Source: Pegea sp. RAD2-039 (taxonomy: Eukaryota > Chordata > Thaliacea > Salpida > Salpidae). Taken from it: a stretch of DNA of 64,000 bases. A program made the position numbers and the translations under genes. Positions 36,826 to 51,800 of this stretch are shown in pieces. Location: assembly GCA_034620365.1 (NCBI GenBank), contig JAQGEQ010000020.1, forward strand, positions 558,001 to 622,000, written 5' to 3'. Under the pieces are notes generated by a model. It made no database searches, was not told the origin of the DNA, and saw only the letters and a list, made by a program, of their open reading frames with translations. The stretch's first letter is position 1. Every line of letters begins with the position of its first letter.

Positions 36826-39800
36826 TATAAACAGATATTGAAGCGATCATAAAAGAAAAAAAAGAAAGATAAAATATTTCCTTTTACCTGTTTCACAATA
36901 TTGACAACACCCATCAGCACTTGCTCTTATCTTATCGACAGGACAAGTAGGATCTAGTGGAATGCATGCAGCCTTTGAACATGTTGTAAATACTTCACCA
37001 GTTTCTGGGCACATCTCACAAGTACATGTTGTGCAACTATCATCCTTTGAAGCCCATGTTTGCCCGACCTTAAACAAGTATTCAATTAGATTTTAATCAA
37101 GTTTGAATAAAAATGAAATACTCACGGTGTGTTCATGCCCATCATAATGACAAGTAATTGGAACACAGTCACCGCAACATTCACCAGGTACTGGCACATA
37201 AGCGTATCCAGAACTGCATCGTCCGCATTGGATAGCTGTACATTCAGTTTCGTATTCTCCTAATGAGTTTGGTGCAGCGGAGCATGTGCATTCTGTACAA
37301 ATGTCTTCGAACCAAGTAGAAGCTGGTGCATGAGTTTCACTATTGTGTACACACATATTTGGTGGAGAACAAGTTCCTATAAAGCAATATCTTAAAAATC
37401 TATTTCTTCATCAAAAGAACGTAGAACTCACTGCTCTTGCATCCACAGCTATCAGTTTCATCTACTGTAATCCACCCATCTTTACAAACTGTTGTAACAA
37501 CTGGGCATTCATCACAAACACAAATTGCTTGTTTGCAACAACTATTTGCATTCACGTATTCAACATGTTGATTAACGTTACAATCAGCGTGTTCTACTGG
37601 ACATAGGCTTTGATCACATTCACATCGTATTGTGGTACAACAGGAAGATAAAGGTACTTCAACACTTCGCTCATATGAGGCACATCTTGTAGCAGTCATT
37701 GGACACAAAGAGCTGTTATAAAAGAGACATTTTAATCTTTCAGACACATTAAAATCTATTTAGTTTTTATGGTTAGATTATTTACCTATCACAAGTACAA
37801 ACTTCTTCATAAATCTTTGGGCAACAAGCCATTTGACGTGGATGTGTCCATCGGGTGCTTGTGGCAACTCGTTTCAAACCTCTTGAAGCATCACACTGTG
37901 GTGGGTAATAATGTGGACACATACTCACGTCACATTCACATTCCGCAATTATTGAACAGCATTTAGTTGCATCAATTATTTCCTATTTTTTAAAAAAGTA
38001 AAAGTTTTTCAACTAAAGACTCAAAGTAGTTCTAAAACCTTCACCTTAAGTCGATGACCATAAGAACATTGAGTTTGTCTTGCAGGGCAAGTAGCAACGT
38101 CACATACACATTGGTATTGTGAGCAGCAATCTCCTGGATTAATAACTTGGAGTTTTTCTCCAATATCACATTGAGGTTTTTCAACAGCTGGACATGAAGA
38201 ACGGTCGCAGCTGTATGGAGCCATTTCAGTTAAAAGGAAAATTTAAAAACAAATCAAAGTTAAGGAAACTTACATGCATTCGTATTCCTTGCAACATCTT
38301 CCTTCATTTACTACTTGAAGTTGGAAGCCATCTCCACTACATGATGGTTGTCTTGGACAAGTTTCTGGTCTACATTGGCAAGTCATTGACTTACAGCATT
38401 GACTAGATTCACTGGTTAAAGTTTCCCCGATCTAGTAATAATACAATCCTTTTAAACTTTGTTCTTGTTGCATATCTAGAAAATTAAAAAAACAACTAAC
38501 TTCACAAACTGGCTGTGGTACCATTGGACAGAGTGCTGGGTTGCAAACACAAACAAACTCGACACAGCATTGATCATGGATAATACTTTGGACATCTTCT
38601 CCAGGTTGACAAGATGGAGTTTGATATTTAGGACACGTCACTCCCTTAAAAAATATCTTGTTAAATCAGCTTTTATCAGTTGACTAGTTTAGATGAAATT
38701 ATATTTAATTTTGGTAATTACTTGACACGTTTCTCGTGATATGCATTCAGTGACTGGGCAGCATGTGTCTGCATCAACAGTTCGTTCAATTTCAGAAGAA
38801 GAACACACTTTTCTTGCTGGACAAGTTGCTGTCATTTGAAGCTGCAAAAATGTTTATGTTAAAAAATGTGGCTTTTTTAGAGAAAAAATAAAAACAAAAG
38901 GAAACTTTTGTCACAAGTTTCAATTTGTAACTTACAATTTGTCCATCGCATGAGCAAGTACTTGTTATGCAAGGATTATCTGTTCGGGTCCAAGATTCGC
39001 CGGCATATCTTCCAGCTCCTTGCTCATCATAGCAAACTGGGCACTCAGCTGAGTGTACACATGTTCCATTAGATAAGACCTTGAAAGAATTATTGCAAAG
39101 TTATTTTGGGCGATATTAAGTTAGTGATAATTGGAAATCTAGTAAATTACCATATCTCCATTACAGAAGCAGCCATCTGATAACGATTGTGATTCAGTAA
39201 GAATAAATTTGTAGTTGTCACATGTTCTTGGTGTTGATCGAGTGCAGCCTCTATATGATGCAGTTGCAGGACAGTCTACAGGACAGAGAGAATCGCTTCT
39301 CCATTCGATACAAAGATCATCACATAATCGACAAGTTGAAGCCAAAGCTGACAAGGCATAACAAGGTGTTCCTCCTGTGACCCAAAAAAGATTAATCAAA
39401 GAACAAGAAACAAAAAAAATAGATTTTCTGTTAATCAACTTACCGTTGCTTAGGTAAGATGCGCAAGCTCCAAGATACATCAGCTTATCTACTGAGCATG
39501 ATGAGAACTGATTTGCCATGAATTGACCACAAAGTCGAACATTGCCTAATGTTGCTTCTTGTAATGGTTTGTTGAAACGAGATTGAGACAAGCTAAATCC
39601 ATCTAGCACTTCATCAGTGATATCACCAATCTATAAATTAGAAGAATTGAAGTAGTAAACATATATTTAACTCTAAAAACACAAAGAATTAAATATTTTA
39701 CGAATCAGTAAATATTATGAAGTAAAAAAACAGATTTCCGTTTGAGGTTACCTTTACTTCATTTTGTACACAATTAGTTGAGCTGCAGGTTCCGCAGAGC

Positions 39801-42800
39801 CCATTGACGCGATTTTGGTATGAGTGTGGCAGTTTAACCGACCAAGTATGGCCTTCTTCTCCAAGTGTCACCACCAATCCGCATGTAGACAAAGTTGCAG
39901 TAATTTCTGAGTTCATTCTTATTACATAACTGAATTTTCTTAGAGTTTCCATTTGTTTAAGTGAGTATGTAGCACCATCAAGTTTAATCTAAAGTTTTGC
40001 GGAAAAAAACGAACCATTTTTATTTTCAATGAAATTATATCTATTGATTACTCACCTGGCCATTTGGATACAACACAAGTATGTGGTTTCCCACTCTATC
40101 TTCAATTGACAATGAGCCCAAACAGACAGATGAACTGCAATCTTTACGGTTTATCTTGATAGTGAAGTCATTTGTTTCCATGTCTTCAACAAGAACAAAG
40201 TCGCCAATTCGGCTTGAAGATACAAGATCCTCATTAAACATTGTCCAGTAGCTTGATAAACCATTACATACACCTATATAAAATCATAAGAAGCGAAAAT
40301 TACAAATATGGCAATGAAAGGTATTACTACGGAAAGAATAATAAGTTTATCTCGATCATCTACAGAATAGTAAATTAAAAACTCTCATAGGTGTTAACTT
40401 ACAATCACATGTGTAAACTTGGCAACATCCATCATTTGTTGTTATAAGTGTAGGTGTTGCTTTGTTTCTACATTTTGGTGCCGAAATAACTGGGCATATC
40501 TTTTTCTCGCAAATTGTGATACCATCTTCTGTACAGATACATTGCGAACAATGATCTAAGGGATCTAAGAAAGTGGATCCAAGCTCATGTGGTACTCCAG
40601 CAGCATCTGAGCAAACGATTGCTTCACACCTAAATATAATATAAGGTAAAAGTTAGGTAAGAAACTTGGAAGCATTTAAGGAATAACATTTATAAAATGT
40701 TTTCAGCACCTATAATGTGGACAGCAGTCGAAATCGCCGTCAACTTTCACTTTTCTTTCTCCTTCCTTGCAGTAGGTTTGTGGACATTTCTCAGAATTAC
40801 AAATACATCGATATTCGGGACAGCAAGCTCCATTGAAAGTAACAGCTACAAGCTCATAATACTCTCCGCAATCAGGCTGTGTTTCATTGCTACATGTTGT
40901 GTAGTCGCAAACACATTCGAAAACTGGGCAGCAACCAGATATCTTTTGTACCAGTTCGTATCCTTCTTCACATACAGGTCTAACAGTTGAACTACATTCG
41001 ACAGGCAAGCAAACAGTGCCACTTTCAAGGCAAGTACAGCTTTCACAATTTTCTTCCCAAACGTCTCCAATCTAAAAAAAAGTATTAATTTCACTTTTCC
41101 TTATACATTGTAACAACGTTGGAAGAAAATACTCACTGATTTCAAGCCTTCTTCGCAAGTCTTATCTGAAGGCAAGCATGAAGGACAACAATCACCAGGA
41201 AGCACAACAAGTGTATAACCAGGATTACAACTGTTTACTTCACAAAGTTCTTGAGTACATTTGGAAAGACCACCAATACAAATACAATTAGTACAGCCAT
41301 TATTTTCTTTCCAAATAGATCCACTCTACAATAAAAAATCAAACAAACAGCAACGCTAAATTAGTAAAAACATACCGTATAGAAATTATGCTCAGTAATA
41401 CATGGACAATCCTCAGGGGCAACACAACGTCTTCCATCCCATAATTCACTTGAGCTACAGCTAAATGAATCACCAGGAGTGATATCAACCCCATTACAAA
41501 CTTGTTTAGTTGTAAGTTCTACGGAAGTTACATTAGAATGTATATCTTGCAACTGAACTGGAAGTGCATCAATAAATTTGTAAGTTTGAGGTTTTACATC
41601 ATTAATAACATTGCTACGAATTGGACTGCTTGAATGAGGTGAGAAACTCATAGGCAAACCACGATCACCAGCAGATGGGGTGGGAGAAGTTACTAATAGC
41701 GAAGGCAAAACAGACACATCAAAGTCATCCGTATCTAATTCACTGTAGATAATTCCTGTATCATCTGCAACATATCCGGCGTGATCCTTGAATGGAACAT
41801 CGAATCGGTTGTCTTCAGTAATAACGTCATCTTCGTCGATGTATGTGTCATGTGGTATTGGTAGTCCACCATACATTACTGGTGCTTGTGGTCCGACAGG
41901 TTGTGGTCGCAATGGCTTGCCACTATCGCTGACAGTTGGTCCGAATGGACTTGGATATCCTGGTGCAAGTGGATGTCCTGGAGCAGTTGGTACTGGTCCG
42001 ACAGCTAATGTTGTTGGTCGATGATCTCCAAGATCCTTGTCATTGTCAGTGTAGACAACTCCTGTTTCTTGTGGAACATAACTTGGTCCTTCCAACATTG
42101 GAATATCGTACTTGTGACCGTCACTAAGAACATCTTCATCGTCATAATAACTGTCGTGTGGTGTTGGTACTCCACCATAGACCATTGGAGCTTGTGGGCC
42201 GACAGGTTGTGGTCTCATTGGCTTATCACTGTCTACAATGCTTGGGGCAAATGGAATTGGATAACCTGGTGCAAATGGATGTCCTGGAGCAGTTGGTACT
42301 GGTCCGACAGCTAATGTTGTTGGTCGATGATCTCCAAGATCCTTGTCATTGTCAGTGTAGACAACTCCTGTTTCTTGTGGAACATAACTTGGTCCTTCCA
42401 ACATTGGAATATCGTACTTGTGACCGTCACTAAGAACATCTTCATCGTCATAATAACTGTCTTGTGGTGTTGGTACTCCACCATAGACCATTGGAGCTTG
42501 TGGGCCGACAGGTTGTGGTCTCATTGGCTTATCACTGTCTACAATGCTTGGGGCAAATGGACTTGGATAACCTGGTGCAAGTGGATGTCCTGGTGCAGCA
42601 GCTGATGGAACATATGCTGGTCCTGATGGTGACAAGTCTCCGAGATCCTTGTCCATTCCACTGTAGATAATTCCTGTATCATCTGCAACATATCCGGCGT
42701 GATCCTTGAATGGAACATCGAATCGGTTGTCTTCAGTAATAACGTCATCTTCGTCGATGTATGTGTCATGTGGTGTTGGTAGTCCACCATACATTACTGG

Positions 42801-45800
42801 TGCTTGTGGTCCGACAGGTTGTGGTCGCAATGGCTTGCCACTATCGCTGACAGTTGGTCCGAATGGACTTGGATATCCTGGTGAAAGTGGATGTCCTGGA
42901 GCAGTTGGTACTGGTCCGACAGCTAATGTTGTTGGTCGATGATCTCCAAGATCCTTGTCATTGTCAGTGTAGACAACTCCTGTTTCTTGTGGAACATAAC
43001 TTGGTCCTCCCAACATTGGAATATCGTACTTGTGACCGTCACTAAGAACACCTTCATCGTCATAATAACTGTCGTGTGGTGTTGGTACTCCACCATAGAC
43101 CATTGGAGCTTGTGGGCCGACAGGTTGTGGTCTCATTGGCTTATCACTGTCTACAATGCTTGGGGCAAATGGGCTTGGATAACCTGGTGCAAGTGGATGT
43201 CCTGGTGCAGCAGCTGATGGAACATATGCTGGTCCTGATGGTGACAAGTCTCCGAGATCCTTGTCCATTCCACTGTAGATAATTCCTGTATCATCTGCAA
43301 CATATCCGGCGTGATCCTTGAATGGAACATCGAATCGGTTGTCTTCAGTAATAACGTCATCTTCGTCGATGTATGTGTCATGTGGTGTTGGTAGTCCACC
43401 ATACATTACTGGTGCTTGTGGTCCGACAGGTTGAGGTCGCAATGGCTTGCCACTATCGCTGACAGTTGGTCCGAATGGACTTGGATATCCTGGTGCAAGT
43501 GGATGTCCTGGAGCAGTTGGTACTGGCCCGACAGCTAATGTTGTTGGTCGATGATCTCCAAGATCCTTGTCATTGTCAGTGTAGACAACTCCTGTTTCTT
43601 GTGGAACATAACTTGGTCCTTCCAACATTGGAATATCGTACTTGTGACCGTCACTAAGAACATCTTCATCGTCATAATAACTGTCTTGTGGTGTTGGTAC
43701 TCCACCATAGACCATTGGAGCTTGTGGGCCGACAGGTTGTGGTCTCATTGGCTTATCACTGTCTACAATGCTTGGGGCAAATGGACTTGGATAACCTGGT
43801 GCAAGTGGATGTCCTGGTGCAGCAGCTGATGGAACATATGCTGGTCCTGATGGTGACAAGTCTCCGAGATCCTTGTCCATTCCACTGTAGATAATTCCTG
43901 TATCATCTGCAACATATCCGGCGTGATCCTTGAATGGAACATCGAATCGGTTGTCTTCAGTAATAACGTCATCTTCGTCGATGTATGTGTCATGTGGTGT
44001 TGGTAGTCCACCATACATTACTGGTGCTTGTGGTCCGACAGGTTGTGGTCGCAATGGCCTGCCACTATCGCTGACAGTTGGTCCGAATGGACTTGGATAT
44101 CCTGGTGCAAGTGGATGTCCTGGAGCAGTTGGTACTGGCCCGACAGCTAATGTTGTTGGTCGATGATCTCCAAGATCCTTGTCATTGTCAGTGTAGACAA
44201 CTCCTGTTTCTTGTGGAACATAACTTGGTCCTTCCAACATTGGAATATCGTACTTGTGACCGTCACTAAGAACATCTTCATCGTCATAATAACTGTCTTG
44301 TGGTGTTGGTACTCCACCATAGACCATTGGAGCTTGTGGGCCGACAGGTTGTGGTCTCATTGGCTTATCACTGTCTACAATGCTTGGGCCAAATGGACTT
44401 GGATAACCTGGTGCAAGTGGATGTCCTGGTGCAGCAGCTGATGGAACATATGCTGGTCCTGATGGTGACAAGTCTCCGAGATCCTTGTCCATTCCACTGT
44501 AGATAATTCCTGTATCATCTGCAACATATCCGGCGTGATCCTTGAATGGAACATCGAATCGGTTGTCTTCAGTAATAACGTCATCTTCGTCGATGTATGT
44601 GTCATGTGGTGTTGGTAGTCCACCATACATTACTGGTGCTTGTGGTCCGACAGGTTGTGGTCGCAATGGCCTGCCACTATCGCTGACAGTTGGTCCGAAT
44701 GGACTTGGATATCCTGGTGCAAGTGGATGTCCTGGAGCAGTTGGTACTGGCCCGACAGCTAATGTTGTTGGTCGATGATCTCCAAGATCCTTGTCATTGT
44801 CAGTGTAGACAACTCCTGTTTCTTGTGGAACATAACTTGGTCCTTCCAACATTGGAATATCGTACTTGTGACCGTCACTAAGAACATCTTCATCGTCATA
44901 ATAACTGTCTTGTGGTGTTGGTACTCCACCATAGACCATTGGAGCTTGTGGGCCGACAGGTTGTGGTCTCATTGGCTTATCACTGTCTACAATGCTTGGG
45001 GCAAATGGACTTGGATAACCTGGTGCAAGTGGATGTCCTGGTGCAGCAGCTGATGGAACATATGCTGGTCCTGATGGTGACAAGTCTCCGAGATCCTTGT
45101 CCATTCCACTGTAGATAATTCCTGTATCATCTGCAACATATCCGGCGTGATCCTTGAATGGAACATCGAATCGGTTGTCTTCAGTAATAACGTCATCTTC
45201 GTCGATGTATGTGTCATGAGGTGTTGGTAGTCCACCATACATTACTGGTGCTTGTGGTCCGATAGGTTGTGGTCGCAATGGTTTGCCACTATCGCTGACA
45301 GTTGGTCCGAATGGACTTGGATATCCTGGTGCAAGTGGATGTCCTGGAGCAGTTGGTACTGGCCCGACAGCTAATGTTGTTGGTCGATGATCTCCAAGAT
45401 CCTTGTCATTGTCAGTGTAGACAACTCCTGTTTCTTGTGGAACATAACTTGGTCCTTCCAACATTGGAATATCGTACTTGTGACCGTCACTAAGAACATT
45501 TTCATCGTCATAATAACTGTCTTGTGGTGTTGGTACTCCACCATAGACCATTGGAGCTTGTGGGCCGACAGGTTGTGGTCTCATTGGCTTATCACTGTCT
45601 ACAATGCTTGGGGCAAATGGACTTGGATAACCTGGTTCAAGTGGATATCCAGGAGCAGTTGGTACTGGTCCGATAGCTAATGTTGCCGGTAGTTCTTCTC
45701 CAAGATTTGTTTCATTCTCAGTGTAGACAACTCCTGTTTCTTGTGAAACATAAGTTGGTCCTTCCAAGCTTGGATTGTCGTTATTATGGATGTTTTCAAA

Positions 45801-48800
45801 GTTATATTCATTTTCATGCTCATTTATCATAGGAATTTCTTCAACTGTTTGAACTAACACTCCGATGTTTTCAGTAGGATTTCCCACATTTGGTAAGTTT
45901 TGATTGTTGTTTATAAATGGTGGTAATATTTTTGAATCTTTATTAAAGTTCGGTTGATCATTGTGGCCACTTGGTGTTATTATACTGTCTGTATACGATA
46001 GATCTGTTAAACTGTTCGGGATTTGTTCGTTTAGTGTTACTTGGTCTTCGTAAGGTATTGTTTCCTTTAGCAAATTGTCTAATGCATTGTAAATGTCATC
46101 TTGACTTTCTTCTTTATGAATCAACTCGTTTCTTTCCATTTGTTTGTTTTCTCTGCTAACGCGGACGCATTTTTTCACAGGACAACAAACTTCTGGATCT
46201 ACTTCCATTCTAATGGTACCCAGTGGGCAGTTTGCTTCTGCTAGTTTCATGCATTTTTCTTCTTCACATTGACACTGGTATTCTGCGCAGCAGCCATCGA
46301 ATGATGTACTTTGTAGTTTTTCGTAGTATTTGCACTTTGGTGTTGGCTTACATTGAAATTCATCGCAGTTTCCTATTAAAGATTAGATATTTGTTTTTAG
46401 TATTTTATTTTTGATATTGACACTTACTTTCAACACATCTGTAGGATTTACAGCATTCATCTAATTCTTCTGCTACTAATCTCTGACCAAAGGAACATAA
46501 TGGACGAGCTTGACATTCAACTGATTCACATCTGGTTTCGTCTTGATTATAACACGTACAAATTTGACAAGGATCATCTTGTTTCCTCCAACATTCTCCG
46601 TAAGATCTTTCTCTTCCTCGCTCATCCATACAAATAGTTAGGTCATCTACGATTTCGTATGCAAAATTTGGAACAGAAAGACCGTCAACAAGTCCTGCAG
46701 TTTGCGGTTGCACTATGTTGTCTAATTCCCCATATTTAGGTGATGATATTGCTGCATCAAAGATTGATAGCATTTGGTTAATTGATGGGGCTTGTTCTTT
46801 TGATGCTTCGCCAACAGCTGCGTCAACTTCTTCAACTATTTCTTCTTCAAGTGCCTAAACAAAAGGAAATCATCAATAAAATCTAGTTTTAAAAATCTAT
46901 TCATTTTAGTTTTATGTATTGTGTGATAAAGTAATTTTCACCGTAGTAGCATCAGTTGTTGGTTGTTCACCGGCAGTTTCTGGGTACTTCACTGCAAGAG
47001 CGGTGTAACTTGGATATTCAGAAGTAATATCTTCTGTAACTTCGATTGCTTTTTCTTCAGAGATGCAGTCCTTGATGACGCTTTCTTCAAGTTGATTATT
47101 CCAACAATAATACCTAGTACATGTGGCGCGACAGTCCCAATTGTCTCCGGGCTACAATATTCAATTATTTTTATAATACCAGCTAGCTTTTTAATTCAAA
47201 CAACTTAATCACTTACTGCTAAGATATTTCCATTCTGCAATATACATGGGCAATCTTTTGGATCAGTACATGTATTTTGATCACGTAGAACTTGGCCAGT
47301 TGGACATTTATTAATTGTTTGACCACAAGTAAAGCAACAAGTGGGATTTTGTCCGTGTATACATTCATAAGTTGCAGCTCTCCAAGCATGGCACAAATCT
47401 TGGCATTGATAACCGCACGGGTTCTGTCTACTTGGAGGGCAATTTTCTGCAAACGTAATGATTCAGTTTACAAGCAGAATGGTGACAAAAATAGATTTAA
47501 ATTTTTAAATTTAAAAACAATTTGTTTAAAATGATCTTTACTTACTGATTGCACGTCCCATTTCTGTATTACAAACATCTAATGTTGGTTTCAGCATAAA
47601 TGGGTCGTATCTTTCGGTTCCCACTCTTTCCCAATATTTTATTGTAGATGGTAAATCTGGTGGTTGATAACTATCTGGACATGATAAACCTAGACAATGT
47701 ATTCCGTGATCCATGCAGTAGCTATAAGAATATATTATAAATTATACTTTCATAAAGCTTGAAATATTTTGTTGCATCTAGATATTGTAAGGAAAACCTA
47801 AAAATAAACTTTTCACTTAAGGAGGTCTTACCAACTTTTACATTCATCTGACATGCTCCAAATTTTATCTCCTTCACCATATACTACGCCATCTATAGAT
47901 CTACATAAGCACTGTGATCGTTCTACACAGCAACCTTCATCAGTATCATAAATAAGTTTTCCTTTACATGAACAGCCTTCTACACAAGCATCTTTACACT
48001 CAGCTTCAATCTAAAAACAAGTAAGTTTGTAACAGACGCAAGAAACAATACGCTTTCTTATTTGGCTTGTCTTCAATTTCTAAATTATAAAAGGTTATTA
48101 AGTCTAGTCACCTGTGCACGCTTAGCATAATTATCGCATGTGACTGGACATGCTGAAACACATGGACTGTATACTCGATACCCATCACACTGTATTGGGC
48201 ACATCTCTTGAGTTCGCCAGTAAATATTGGCACCATGTCTATTACATTCTTGGGCATAAGCAGCAACTGCTGTACAGAAGCATTCGCATTCTCCACCACT
48301 GTTGCAAGCGCACGTGTCGAATATACAGCGCTCGTAGAAAGGTTCGTAATTAACGTATTTATGACACTCAGCAAATGTTGTTTTGATCACGCTACATCTT
48401 GCTTCAGCCCATGATCTTCGTCCAGGATTATTTGAACAACCATCAACTTCATCAACACTAGTTGGCGTTCGGCAGGTTCCTAGCTGCCAAGATTTTGCCA
48501 TATCTAGTTTGTCACTTGTTTCAAGTCCATCTAAGTACAATAAGGCTTTTATAGAACTGTGGTCTATTTATATAAATGTCTTAGATTATTTTACTTACCG
48601 CTGGTTCTGAAGTCATTTCTTGAATTCTGATCGTAGTTTCCACATAAACCTTCTACTTTACCTGCGTGCTCTTCAGACAACTTGACAACAATGTGAGTTG
48701 CTTTATCCCATTGAAGTGTTACGCCAATATCAGTATCGATGAACACTGATAATCCAACTTCTCTTAGCTCAAACCCAGATGCTCTTTCAATCTCAACATC

Positions 48801-51800
48801 CATACCACGAACTAATTGAACTGTGCTTTCTTCTGTTCCATTTATTATCGTCATTGTGACCTTTTTACTGAAAGTAACATCAGTTTTGATATAATAACTT
48901 GAAAAAGTTTAATTATTGATTAAAGATCTATTATCTACCTGCAAATTGTTCCATATGTCCCACAAGGTATGTTTGTTATAGCAATTTGGAAGTTGTAAGG
49001 ACTACCACTACTACTTCGTGCTAATACATACTCACAGCTCTAAAAAACAAATACCAACTTTTTTGCCCGACCATTGTAATAAATTAAGCTTAAATTCTTT
49101 AGGTAAATACTTTAACTTTATTTTCAATATGCAATTTTAGTTTTAGAGTCTCAATTATCTTACTTGTCCAAACTTATACGAATGATGATCAAATGTTGTA
49201 ATATGGTTAGCTCCATAAGCATGACAAGCACCACGACAGATTTTGTCGGTACAAGTCCATCGACCACCACTACATTGACAGTTATTGCAATCTTTTCTCA
49301 TAATTTCACCTTCTTGGTAGCTTCTTCCTCCATAAATACAAGGGCATTGATTCTTTGTAACACATTGACCGCATGTTTCATCCAAAACAAATCCTACGTA
49401 TATTATTACTTATTAAAACTCTGGTTAGAGTTTCGGGGTTTCAAATTTTGCTAAGTTGTAAGAACACTTTAGACAGCAGAGTTGAAATTCTCTGGAGTAT
49501 GTAAGAAATTGTAGTTTAAAACTTATGATTCAAGTTTAATGTTTCCAAACAGATTAAAGCAAAGTTTTAATATTTGTAATTACCTTCAAGACACTGGCAT
49601 CCAGATCTACATTGATCAGGTTTCTTGTGCTGTTCAATTGGCAAATGCATGCTGAAGCAAGTAGTTGGTCTCTCCCATTTGCATTTGACAAATTCCTAAT
49701 CAAGTTACGAACAAACAAAATAGTTATTTACAGATTTGAAGCCATTATAAAGAACTATACCTGGTTTGGTCCACATGATTCATTTGGTGGACAGACGTTA
49801 TCTGTACAATGCCACTTTCCAGTATTACATTCACAAACATTACAATCCTTTGAGTACAAATAATTTTCGGTTAAAAAAATAATGTTAATCAAATAGTCTC
49901 TTTTAGATAGTCGCTTCACCTGCATATGTGACTCTCCTGGCAAATATTTTTGATTCTCAAACCAACATGGACAGTCTCTTACATCAACACATATGCCAGA
50001 ATAATCAAAAACGAAACCCACTGGGCATGTACAACCAGGCACACATTGCTCAGTACAGGGAATTTCATCATGAATTGCTCCACAGGAAGCTTCACATGAA
50101 TTAGCGCATTCAGACCATTCACTTCCAGGTGAGCAGGTAACCTAGAAAAATAAACTCGAGTCATTTAAGCAACTGTTAAAAACTGTTAATAAAGAAAATA
50201 GTTTTATACCTCGCATTCTGAGTCATCTCTCCAATCAAACACAACTCCTTGTTTGTTACAAGCCATTGCATAAGTGGCAAAAATATCACAACCTGACTGG
50301 CTTCTGGGAAGAGTACAGAACTCGTACATACAAGCATCGTAGTAAGGCTGCACAAAAAGTCATGATAAAAATGAAATTCACAGCAAAAACTGATGTCAGT
50401 CAACTGAAACTTACTTGATATTCAACAATATCATGACATTGCAAAAATGGGGGATTTTTCAAGCGACCACAGAATTCTTTAGCACGAGGCTTGTTGATTG
50501 AATAAACCTTACAGGGATTTTCTTTCATTGGATCGTACCTTGGAGCTCCTTCACAAACTTCAGTCTATGCCAAATTTAAAGTAGTTTAACAACTGCATCA
50601 TTGACATATAAATATTCACCTGCCAAAGACTTGCAAATTCATAAACATCTTCGTGAGTAATGCCATCAGAAGCCCATTTGTCATCTTCTTGAATTGAGTT
50701 GAAGTTGCCGCACAATCCCATCATTCTTCCGCACATATTGTCTTTGGCTCGAATAAAGCAACGGGATTTGGTATCCCATAAAACAGTCATACCATTCCAG
50801 ATTGTAACCTGAACGAAAAATGTGTATTTTTAGAAACATTTTAGCAAAAAAACACAGTTTCAAAAGTTTGTATGAACCTTTTGAAACTCCGAAGTGACTT
50901 TTTCAACACTGAAGCTGTCTAAAACATGCGGCAGTCTCATTTCTTTGTCATTATGAATAACAAGGCCACCAGACATCAGTTGAACTGTTTGTCCATTTAC
51001 TGTAATAATTAGATTTCGTGTACATTGAGTTGCAGGTTGTCCAGTGGTTTGATCTGGTTCTCTGTTTCCATAACAAGAAAAGACATTAATATTTTGTTCA
51101 GATAAAGCTTTATTATTCACTTTGAAATTAAACAGCAACAACTTACAGGCATTTTTCACTTTGAATTACAATTTCAAAAGAAATTTCTTGATTTCCACTA
51201 GATCGTGCCAAAACGTAAGAACAATCTTGATCAACTTTCATATTGTAATCGGTTCCATCAAATGTCTGATAATGACTGCAAGGCAAAGACATTTGTTTCA
51301 ATGTTAAAGCTATCAGCATTATGATATAAGTTAATATCTCACCTGTCTCCAAATGTTCTACAGATTCCGTCACAAATGTTTTTAGTGCAAACCCATTTTC
51401 CTCGAGCACACACACATTGGTTACAATCACGACGAATCTTGCTTTTTGGTTGATATGACTGAAGTTTCATAATGATTATTAATAACAAATCAAATTCAAA
51501 AACTTGATATTCGGACACAAAAGTTTACCTTTTCTCCGAATTGACAAGGACAAGAGGTTTTTTCGACACATTGGCCATCGTACAAATACGTTCCTTGAGG
51601 ACAATGGCAGCCGTCAATACAATGTTTGTCTTCGCAATTGTATTCTCGGCCAGAACAAGTAAGTGGACAAGAGCTACCACATTGATCAAACACCATTCCT
51701 ACAGTAGTCAAAAATTTGAATGAGTTATTTCTATTTTCATGTACTTTATAAGGCTCACTGACCAACTGGGCATGAAGCGGGACATAAGTCCGGTCCTCTC

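Noticed and set aside
41788-45680. Many repeated open frames on the + strand and in another minus frame across the mucin array
   Set aside because: They recur at the 612-bp period and are antisense or off-frame shadows of the tandem-repeat exon. They carry no independent domain.
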